From NCBI GenBank assembly GCA_020859645.1, contig JAJBVU010000239.1, forward strand, positions 372 through 9,981: a stretch of DNA of 9,610 nucleotides. Reading direction: 5' to 3'. Below the pieces are notes generated by a model, which did not search any database, had not been told where the DNA came from, and saw only the letters and a list, made by a program, of their open reading frames with translations. Every line of letters begins with the position of its first letter. Positions within the stretch are counted from its first letter, which is position 1. Below are positions 1 through 5,890 of this stretch, piece by piece. The translations under genes were made by a program, and so were the position numbers. The stretch comes from Eubacterium sp. Lineage in GTDB: Bacteria > Bacillota > Clostridia > Lachnospirales > CAG-274.

Positions 1-50
1 CCCCCCCCCCCCCCCCCCCCCCACACCCCCCACACCCCCCCCCCCCCCCC
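1..50. repeat. Poly-C low-complexity tract at the window edge
   Basis: The first 50 bases are C except for a few A in two CACAC-like interruptions. Nothing else in the window resembles this composition. A homopolymer this long at a sequence end most likely reflects an assembly or sequencing artefact at a contig end. A real C-tract cannot be excluded from sequence alone. Confidence 0.8.
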
Positions 51-78
51 AAAAATACACTTATTTAAAAGATCATAT

Positions 79-100
79 ATCCGGTCTTTATATTCCGGAT
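79..100 (-). terminator. Weak hairpin downstream of the reductase gene
   Basis: ATCCGG (79-84) and CCGGAT (95-100) form a 6-bp stem with a 10-nt loop, 32 nt beyond the reductase stop codon. On the minus strand a short TTTT follows about 8 nt after the stem. The stem is short and the T-run is displaced, so this is a poor intrinsic terminator. It is listed only because it lies where the operon should end. Confidence 0.25.
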
Positions 101-131
101 CATATGGAATTATCATATAGATCAGATCCTT

Positions 132-1070
132 TTACACTTTTTGTCTTAAGCCTTCATACATTTTAAGAGAAACGGGAACGGAAATGTTCAGCTTTTCCGC
201 TTCTTTCGTTAAATATTCTCCGAAGGTTTCAAGCTCCGCAGGGCGATGGGCGTTTATATCCCTCTGAAGGGAGCTTGTGGCGTTATAGGGGTGTTCCTTA
301 TAAAAGCGGTAAATTATTTCGTCTCTGTGGGAAGGCAAAATCTTTACCCCCTTTGCTTTTGCCACAGTACAGGCTTCGTCTACAAGTGCTTCATATTCAG
401 CCGCTTTTTTAGGGTCGTCACGAAGTTCGCCTATTGTGTTGTTGTAATAGGCTGTGGCTACATTATAGGCGCAGTTAAGTATGTATTTTCTCCAAATTTC
501 AAGCTCAATGTCCTCGGCGGCAATGCAGTCAACGCCGGCATTGTTCAGAAGAGCGCAGACCTCAGCTGTTTTCTCTTTTTCCTTTTCATTAGAGTTTTTA
601 ACACCTATTTTTACATCGGCGAATTTGCCCTGATGGGTAATTGAAAAATCGGGGTTTGAGTAGGAAATTATGTATATGAGAGAGTCAATAACCATAGCCC
701 GGGGCAGAAGAGCCTTTGTTTTTTCGCCTTTGTCAATTCCGTTCATAACGGGAATTATAACTGTGCCGGCTGTAACTGCCGGAGCAATTTCAGAAAGAGC
801 CTTTTCAAGAGAATAGTTTTTGACGCATATGAATATATAGTCCTGTGGGGGAAGGGAAGCTGCTTCCGTCACATTTTCCGCAAAAACGTTAATTTCGCCT
901 TTATATTCGCTGTGAAGGGTTAAGCCTTTTGTTTCAAGGCTTTCCTTTCGCTTTCCTCTTGCGGCAAAGGTTACATGAGGATAGGTTTTGGCTAAAAGTG
1001 CGCCAATATAGCCTCCTACGCCGCCTATGCCCACAACTGCTATTTTTTTGTCATTAAAGTTATTTTCCAT
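132..1070 (-). CDS. Ketopantoate reductase family protein (2-dehydropantoate 2-reductase, PanE/ApbA)
   Basis: This 312-residue cytoplasmic oxidoreductase has the length and layout of PanE/ApbA proteins, which reduce 2-dehydropantoate to pantoate with NADPH in pantothenate/CoA synthesis. An N-terminal Rossmann fold carries GIGGVGGYIG at 14-23 and R38 at the usual NADP-phosphate position. VK84 and MNG (N110) match the family's substrate-side positions. In the all-alpha C-terminal domain, WRKYILNCAYN supplies the expected catalytic Lys (K195) with N199 and N203, and TSSLQRDINAHRPAELE supplies S266/S267 and E279. The ATG is supported by GAGGT 7 nt upstream, inside the 12-nt gap after the GH65-like gene, so the two are probably co-transcribed. 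The family is broad and many members act on other 2-keto acids. With no panB or panC nearby, pantoate synthesis is not certain and no gene symbol is given. Confidence 0.85.
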   Translation of the reverse strand: MENNFNDKKIAVVGIGGVGGYIGALLAKTYPHVTFAARGKRKESLETKGLTLHSEYKGEINVFAENVTEAASLPPQDYIFICVKNYSLEKALSEIAPAVTAGTVIIPVMNGIDKGEKTKALLPRAMVIDSLIYIISYSNPDFSITHQGKFADVKIGVKNSNEKEKEKTAEVCALLNNAGVDCIAAEDIELEIWRKYILNCAYNVATAYYNNTIGELRDDPKKAAEYEALVDEACTVAKAKGVKILPSHRDEIIYRFYKEHPYNATSSLQRDINAHRPAELETFGEYLTKEAEKLNISVPVSLKMYEGLRQKV

Positions 1071-1082
1071 TTATGTTACCTC

Positions 1083-3119
1083 TTATTCTAAAATTATGTC
1101 AAAGCCCTCCCACTTAAGGGTTATGTCGGAAAAGGTTTTTTCACCTGACGGGGCTTTTAAAAGGTTTATAAGAACCGCCATTGCCGTCAAAAGAGAGCCG
1201 TTTCCCGGAAGATAAAGGGGGAGGTCGGTTCTGCCTATTTGGGCATTGTTTCCGTTTTTTGTATAGCGGTTTTTGGGCTCTTCCGCTAAAAGACAGTCAA
1301 AGGCTGTATCATACAGCCCAAGCCTGACAGCCGTCATAAAAATCACCGCAAAATCCCATCCCCAAAGAGAGGGCAGATCCCACACCTGAAGAACCTTTTC
1401 AAGAGTGTTTTTCATAATATCTCTGTCTATATCCTCACCGTTAAGATAGCCCAAAGACATAAGCATAGAGGGGTGGTCTGTGGCTTTTTCATTAAATGTG
1501 TCGGTTATATTTTGGTGTGCCTGATAAAGACCTCCGTAAACAGGGGGCTTAGCAATTTTTTCTGAAACTTCCTGCCATTTAGGCTCGGCTTTGTTAAGAA
1601 GCTTTGCCCAGCCTAAGGCAATTTTAAGAGAATGCTTAAAATAAGCAAGCTCAAAAGAGGGGTTTTTGACATCCTCAGGGTTAAAACGCTCTTGAACGGG
1701 AATAACCGGCGGCTCAATGTTATAGGTGTCTGTTTTTTCGTCATATACAACATAGTCCGCTATAAAATCGGCGGTTTCCTTAACCAATATGTAGTTTTCC
1801 GAAACGAAATCAAGAGCGGCTTTTTCTGAAGTCAAAGCCTTTTCCTTTCGAATAAGCTCAAGCATTTCTATAATGTGGGGCTGCTGCCAAATTATAAAAG
1901 GTGAAATTTTTGAGGGGCAGTCCTTTCCGGAGGGGCTGACCATTTTTGTCCACCTTGCCCCCTTATAGCCGTTTCGTTCTGCGTTTTCCCTTGCGGCAGG
2001 GAGAGTTTTCTTATACCAGCCTATGCTTTTTTCCAAAAGCTCGGGTCTGCCCCATAAAGCAGCCCATACACTGTGAATAAAATGCATTTCGAGGTGGGGC
2101 TTTCCGTACCAGCTGTTACAAATTAAGCCTGTTTCCTGCGGCGGCATAGTGCCTAAGCTGTTTAGGGCTGAAAGATACTCCGACAGAATTATCCGCCTTT
2201 CAAGCTCTTTTGCCCTTTGGCTTCCCTCGGCTGAAATAAATGCGCCTTTCTCCCAAAAGCCTTCCCAAAATGAGGTTGAAGAGTTAAATGCATCTTCATA
2301 TGAAAGGAAAAGAGAGGACTTTTCTTTTGAAAGGGTTAATGTAAGAATAACGGTTTCTTCTTCAGGGGAGAGGGTTATGCTGTGGCTTGAGGTCTGCTTT
2401 AAAGAGCAGCCCGAAGCCTTAATATTTACAAAATAATTTGTTCTGTCTGCTTTTCGCCCTATGGTGTATAAGCCCTCGGAAAGGGGCTTAAGGACTGTTT
2501 CGTGCTTTTCAGGTGAAGTCCAGTCCGAGCCGGTTATTCTGCAGTCGGGATAGGGAAAGTCTAAGGAAAGTGCAAGACCTTCTTTTAAAAGGGAAGAGGT
2601 TATTTTAACTGCCAAGGTGTCTGAGGAGTGGGAAGAAAGGGTTGTGACTGAAACAGGCTCTTTTGCCAAATTAAAGGAGCTTTTTATAACTCCCGAATAA
2701 AGGTCAAGACACTGTTCTGTTTTCGAAAGCATAGCCGATGTTATTTTTTCGCCCTTGAATTTAAAGGAAAGCCTTAAGAGATTGAATTTGTGAGGGTTCC
2801 TGCGGAGATGCTCATAGACCTCTTCATTTCCTTTAAATTTTGTTCGGGGATAGTATACTTCTCTTCCGCAGAAGTCATATTCATTTTGTTTGAGATCGGC
2901 ATAGGTGTATTCATAGCTTCCGGCGGCGTTTAAGCTTTCGTGCCACGCCCATTCAGCAATTGTGCAGAGAGGGTGTAGGGCTTATTCGTCATAATGGGTC
3001 TGAAGCCCTGTTATATCCGCCGTAAAAGCAAAAGAACCGCTGCCGACGTTAAGGGGCGAGTCGGGGGTGGGCTCGGTTAATGTTGGGTTGTGAGACGAAA
3101 TAATTTGTCTGCGGTTCAT
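1083..3119 (-). pseudogene. GH65-like (alpha/alpha)6 glycoside hydrolase/phosphorylase, interrupted by an in-frame TAA at codon 46
   Basis: The reading frame from ATG 3119 to the stop at 1083-1085 spans 678 codons and is continuous except for one TAA (2982-2984, codon 46). I translated 3119-2732 base by base. It is one frame with no indel, and family-like sequence lies on both sides (GSFAFTADITGLQTHYDE, then ALHPLCTIAEWAWHE). The start is supported by AGGAG 8 nt upstream and an ATGA overlap with the antitoxin gene. A beta-rich N-terminal half precedes a helical catalytic half. Motifs include WYGKPHLEMHFIHSVWA (full-length residues about 337-353), ARENAERNGYKGARW, and PPVIPVQERF, whose Glu (about residue 477) lies where GH65 enzymes carry the catalytic acid in GPDEYH. 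This suggests action on alpha-glucosides or related oligosaccharides; the substrate cannot be inferred. Unless the stop is misread or a sequencing error, only a 45-residue peptide or a 549-residue fragment from ATG 2732 (no clear SD) would be made. Assignment to GH65 proper, rather than a relative, is inference. Confidence 0.75.
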
Positions 3120-3448
3120 AACGGTTTCTCCTTTTGGCTGTCACGGGATTTTTGTTCCGGATAAATTATAACGTAGCTTTTGACAATCTCATCCTGAAAA
3201 GACTTGGGCAGTCTGTCAAATTCATTTACATCGGTTAAAAAAGGAACATTGCTGTCGCTTATAAGATTTCTCAGTTCCCTTACCGACTTTTTTTCGCCGC
3301 CGAAGCTTTTTACGGCGAGGTCAAGGTCGCTGCCCGAATGGCAGTCTCCGTTAACTCGGCTGCCGTATGCCCAAATTTCAGCCTTTGGGCAGTAGCTTTC
3401 AAAAACTTCTGTCAGCATTTTGAGATATTTTTCTTTTACATCAAGCAT
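3116..3448 (-). CDS. mntA: MNT-domain nucleotidyltransferase, antitoxin of a type VII HEPN-MNT (HepT-MntA) pair
   Basis: This 110-residue minimal nucleotidyltransferase has the signature GSX10DXD: G29-S30 and D41/D43 (YGSRVNGDCHSGSDLDLAV), with D73 in TDVNEF as the likely third metal ligand. In characterised HepT-MntA pairs the MNT protein neutralises the HEPN ribonuclease by adding AMP units to a tyrosine beside its active site. The ATG lies inside the last codons of the HEPN gene (8-nt overlap) with GAGGT upstream, so translation is probably coupled. Its TGA (3118-3116) overlaps the next gene's ATG. The frame is intact and full length, unlike the partner toxin and the downstream hydrolase. 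The family and motif assignments are strong; the antitoxin role rests on gene pairing. Confidence 0.88.
   Translation of the reverse strand: MLDVKEKYLKMLTEVFESYCPKAEIWAYGSRVNGDCHSGSDLDLAVKSFGGEKKSVRELRNLISDSNVPFLTDVNEFDRLPKSFQDEIVKSYVIIYPEQKSRDSQKEKPL
3128..3132 (-). promoter_or_regulatory. Ribosome binding site fixing the start of the GH65-like gene
   Basis: AGGAG on the minus strand lies 8 nt before ATG 3119. Together with the ATGA overlap it shows that the hydrolase frame begins at 3119 and not at the internal ATG 2732. The TAA at codon 46 therefore truncates the original gene. Confidence 0.8.
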
Positions 3449-3794
3449 TGTCTATTACCTCTTTCAAATGTTCGGCGTCTTTTAAGAAATCATCAATCAG
3501 TGTCAAGGTTTCGTCGGCAAATTCCTGTCCGTAATCGTGGGCGGTTGAGTTTCTGTTATCACGGTAATTCATCCACCTTAAGGTTTCTTCTTCCGTCAGA
3601 AGAGAATATTTGTGGGCGTGGCGGAAAATTTCTTTAAATGTTAGGGAGTCTGCGGCTTTTTTCGAAACAAGATAAGGAGCAATCTTTTTTCTCAGCAGCT
3701 TTCCGCTTTGTTCAAGAGTCATTTCAAAGCTTTTTACCAAAGAATTGCGGTAAAGCTCATAGTCTATCGTATCTTCATCTGTAAGCTTAAGCAT
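3441..3794 (-). CDS. Residual open frame of the HEPN toxin (C-terminal 117 residues)
   Basis: This is the largest uninterrupted part of the MITE-split HEPN gene. It keeps most of the four-helix domain and the RX4HXY active-site motif: R81-NSTA-H86-D-Y88, in YRDNRNSTAHDYG. Y88 is at the position modified by MNT antitoxins in characterised pairs. The first ATG (3794-3792) has no convincing Shine-Dalgarno sequence, and the 21 residues normally forming the start of helix 1 are missing. Whether any product is made, or is toxic, is unknown. An N-terminal truncation of this kind would probably destabilise the HEPN bundle. Confidence 0.55.
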   Translation of the reverse strand: MLKLTDEDTIDYELYRNSLVKSFEMTLEQSGKLLRKKIAPYLVSKKAADSLTFKEIFRHAHKYSLLTEEETLRWMNYRDNRNSTAHDYGQEFADETLTLIDDFLKDAEHLKEVIDNA

Positions 3795-3820
3795 ATCGTA
3801 GGATCTTTCAAGAGTATTTA

Positions 3821-3985
3821 GGGAATCGCTGATTAATTAACTCATCGCAGCTTCACCGCTGATTTTCCCTTGTGCTTTGTCATTGTATTCTTGACGTAGG
3901 GCTGTCGACTACGCCTGCGAATACATTCCTCGCACAAGAAAAAATCAGCGTCAAATCTGCTTCGGTGAATTAATCATCGCTTCCC
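3821..3985. mobile_element. 165-bp palindromic MITE with TA target-site duplication
   Basis: Terminal inverted repeats GGGAATCGCTGATTAATT (3821-3838) and AATTAATCATCGCTTCCC (3968-3985) match at 16 of 18 positions. They are flanked by TA at 3819-3820 and 3986-3987. Further inverted matches run inward: CGCTGATTTT 3857-3866 with 3941-3950, CTTGTGC 3869-3875 with 3932-3938, TGTATTC 3884-3890 with 3919-3925, and a GTCGAC centre near 3904-3909. The whole element is therefore one long imperfect hairpin. There is no transposase frame. TA duplication points to mobilisation by an IS630/Tc1-mariner-type transposase elsewhere in the genome. It disrupts the HEPN toxin gene. Confidence 0.88.
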
Positions 3986-4030
3986 TAGACATTTTTGCAG
4001 GTACTCCGTATTAATTTCAGCCATATTTAT

Positions 4031-4037
4031 CCCTTCT
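4031..4037 (-). promoter_or_regulatory. Ribosome binding site of the original HEPN toxin start
   Basis: AGAAGGG on the minus strand ends 6 nt before ATG 4024. This supports that ATG as the ancestral toxin start, now separated from the rest of its gene by the MITE. Confidence 0.6.
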
Positions 4038-4070
4038 TTCTTTATTGCTTATTCCGGTTTCTTTAAAGGC

Positions 4071-4099
4071 ATTATATCACAGGGAAAAGCCTTTTTCAA
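4071..4099 (-). promoter_or_regulatory. Sigma-A promoter of the HEPN-MNT-GH65-like-reductase operon
   Basis: On the minus strand, -35 TTGAAA (4099-4094) and a perfect -10 TATAAT (4076-4071) are separated by exactly 17 bp. Transcription should start near 4064, leaving about a 40-nt leader before ATG 4024. No terminator-like hairpin is seen between the operon genes, so all four are probably transcribed from here, with the MITE sequence inside the transcript. Confidence 0.85.
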
Positions 4100-4121
4100 C
4101 ACGCAGAAAAAATATTTGCAG

Positions 4122-4150
4122 TTGAAATATGGTCGTAAGTCTGTTATAAT
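4122..4150 (+). promoter_or_regulatory. Sigma-A promoter of the receptor-SLH operon
   Basis: TTGAAA (4122-4127) and TATAAT (4145-4150) are spaced by 17 bp, with transcription expected from about 4157. It is divergent from the operon promoter on the other strand; the two -35 boxes are 22 bp apart. Its position rules out the TTG at 4116 and disfavours the ATG at 4155 as the receptor start. Confidence 0.82.
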
Positions 4151-4202
4151 AAAAATGAGGTTTTATAATTTTAATCAGGGTTTTAAGAAAGCAGATAAAT
4201 TT

Positions 4203-5870
4203 ATGAATGTTATAAACGGCGACAAAAACATTAAAGGCATAAACAGAAGGTATATTTTTACAATATTGGCTATGCTTGCTTTGGCGGCAGCGGTCTATTT
4301 GTTGTTTTTTGCTTTAAGCGCTCAGGCTCTTGACAAAAAAATGACGGAAGAGCTTTATTCAAACGTCGAAAGGGGCTGCTCCGATATTGCTCTCCGCATA
4401 GAGGACGACGTTAAAATGCTTTCGGCTATTGCTTCTCTTGCGGAGGAAAACGAAGAAAGCTATATTTTAAACAGGCTCAGAGCAGCGGAAAGCGCCGTTG
4501 ACAGCTATATGCTGGGGGTAATTGACGCCGAGGGGGTTTTGAAGAACACAGACGGCAGAAGCTGCAGCTTTGAGGGTGAAGAGTGGCTTTCGGAGCTTTT
4601 TGACGGAAACATTGTCAGAGGGGCTTTGGTTTCAATTGACCAGGAGCAGTGTTTTTTAAGCTGCGTTCCCGTTTTTCACGGAAAAAGAGTTATCGGGGGA
4701 ATATGCTGTGCAGACTATGCTTCAGGCTTTTACGAAAATACTCTTTTAACCGACCGTTTAAGCTACGGGCTTATAAGCAGCGAGGGAACGATTTTAGGCG
4801 GCGACCTTCAGGACGATAAAAACATAGGGAATATTTTATCGTCGGATAACCTGTCTAAATTTAACGAAGGCATTTCCGAAGGAAGAGCCGTTTTCATTAA
4901 GGAAAACTCCTACGGAGATGACGGAGAAAACATAAGGCTTATGGCTATGCCTTTGGGCATAAACGACTGCGCTCTTGCGGCTGTTATAAGCGGAGACGAA
5001 TATAAAAAGGTTATAAAAAGCTATTTTTATCCCGCAATTGTTTTGTGCATAGGCTTTTTCTGGCTTACTGTGGCTGTGGCTATCATTTCGGTATTTTATT
5101 TAAAAAGAGTAAACACAGAGCTTGTTTCAAGACTTGACAGATATGACAGGGCGAGCCGTGTTTTGGGTGTGTTTTATTTAAAGCATCTGCCCGACAGACC
5201 GGGGCATATTACATATTATTCAAAGGCTTTCGCTGAGGGCTTGGGCTATGAAAAGGGCGAAATAGAAAGCCTTTTGAGAAGTTCCTTTGAAAGAATAATT
5301 TACAGCGGCGACAGAAGTACGGCGTTCCGTACCTTTGAAGAATTTTATTCATCAAGCGACAACGGCGCAAGCTTAAACCTTAGGCTTGAAAACAAGGCAG
5401 GGGGTATTCACTGGTATTCCGACTATATTATGAAGGACAGAAGAAGCGGCGAAATAGTTTCCGTTCTTATATCATCCGAAAAAATGATGGGGCTTCAGGG
5501 CAGGGCGGAGCTTACGGCGAGACGGCTTGAGCTTGTATGCAGAGCGTCTTCATATTATGTTTTCGAGCTTAACCTTAAGGAAATGGAGCTTTATATGTCT
5601 GACAACCTGAAGGAAAGGCTGGGCTATATAATTACAGCAAGAGACTGCTTTAGAGACAGCGTAAGAGAAAGGCTTATAAGCCCTCACAGCAGAAAAGAGC
5701 TTGAGGCTATGATAAGAAGCTATCGAAAGGGCGACAGAAGCTTCAAAGGGGCTGTGACGGTTATAAGCGCATCGGGAGAATATGTGAGGTTTAATGTGGA
5801 AACAGAGGTAATAGGTTCTGTTATAAACGATGATGTGAGAATTTTGGCAATTCTCAATGAAATTTATTAA
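4203..5870 (+). CDS. Two-TM receptor with extracytoplasmic sensor and two PAS-like domains, no output domain
   Basis: The protein is 555 residues from ATG 4203. The frame is open further upstream (TTG 4116, ATG 4155), but those lie in or at the promoter, so 4203 is preferred despite a weak SD (AAGAAAG). Residues 17-41 form TM1 and about 42-273 an extracytoplasmic region with Cache-like features (YMLGVIDAEGVLKNTDG, VPVFHGKRVIGGICCADYA). About 275-300 form TM2. The cytoplasmic part has two PAS-like units, about 310-430 (ITYYSKAFAEGLGYEKGEIE) and about 440-555 (YYVFELNLKEMELYMSDNL, ISASGEYVRFN). This layout usually precedes a GGDEF, EAL, kinase or methyl-accepting domain, but here the protein ends at the last PAS strand with no such domain. 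The next gene follows 20 nt later, so the output was not simply split off. It may signal through a partner protein or have lost its output. Domain family names are inferred from pattern only. Confidence 0.75.
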   Translation: MNVINGDKNIKGINRRYIFTILAMLALAAAVYLLFFALSAQALDKKMTEELYSNVERGCSDIALRIEDDVKMLSAIASLAEENEESYILNRLRAAESAVDSYMLGVIDAEGVLKNTDGRSCSFEGEEWLSELFDGNIVRGALVSIDQEQCFLSCVPVFHGKRVIGGICCADYASGFYENTLLTDRLSYGLISSEGTILGGDLQDDKNIGNILSSDNLSKFNEGISEGRAVFIKENSYGDDGENIRLMAMPLGINDCALAAVISGDEYKKVIKSYFYPAIVLCIGFFWLTVAVAIISVFYLKRVNTELVSRLDRYDRASRVLGVFYLKHLPDRPGHITYYSKAFAEGLGYEKGEIESLLRSSFERIIYSGDRSTAFRTFEEFYSSSDNGASLNLRLENKAGGIHWYSDYIMKDRRSGEIVSVLISSEKMMGLQGRAELTARRLELVCRASSYYVFELNLKEMELYMSDNLKERLGYIITARDCFRDSVRERLISPHSRKELEAMIRSYRKGDRSFKGAVTVISASGEYVRFNVETEVIGSVINDDVRILAILNEIY

Positions 5871-5890
5871 TAAAAAGGAGTGTATAAGCT

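Larger units (their letters stand above)
3441..4024 (-). pseudogene. hepT: HEPN toxin of HI0074/HepT family, split near its 5' end by a MITE
   Basis: The original start is ATG 4024-4022, preceded by AGAAGGG at 6-nt spacing and a near-consensus promoter. It encodes MAEINTEYLQKCL, then runs into the element and stops at TGA (3976-3974). Beyond the element the frame resumes as NTLERSYD-MLKLTDEDTIDY. Deleting 165 bp plus one TA copy joins codon CTA directly to AAT in the same frame, giving a 138-residue protein, a normal length for this family. Its N-terminus then reads like other HI0074-type proteins (L..LE.S...L). The reconstructed protein has RX4HXY at residues 102-109. HEPN proteins of this type are RNases, here paired with the adjacent MNT antitoxin. 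In the current sequence the toxin is disrupted. Confidence 0.85.

Noticed and set aside
246..644. Plus-strand open frame opposite the reductase gene
   Set aside because: It lies wholly antisense to a well-recognised gene, with no SD and no family-like sequence. Other antisense frames at 1027-1215, 1632-1829, 2149-2436, 3204-3395 and 3338-3637 fail in the same way.
1083..2732. Treating the GH65-like protein as a complete 549-residue gene starting at ATG 2732
   Set aside because: No clear SD precedes that ATG, and in-frame family-like sequence continues upstream through the single TAA to a well-supported start at 3119.
3821..3985. Remnant of an autonomous insertion sequence
   Set aside because: The element is only 165 bp, palindromic throughout and has no transposase fragment. 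A MITE fits better.
4116..4202. Receptor start at TTG 4116 or ATG 4155
   Set aside because: The segment contains a TTGAAA-17-TATAAT promoter, with transcription expected from about 4157. Neither codon would have a usable ribosome site on that transcript.
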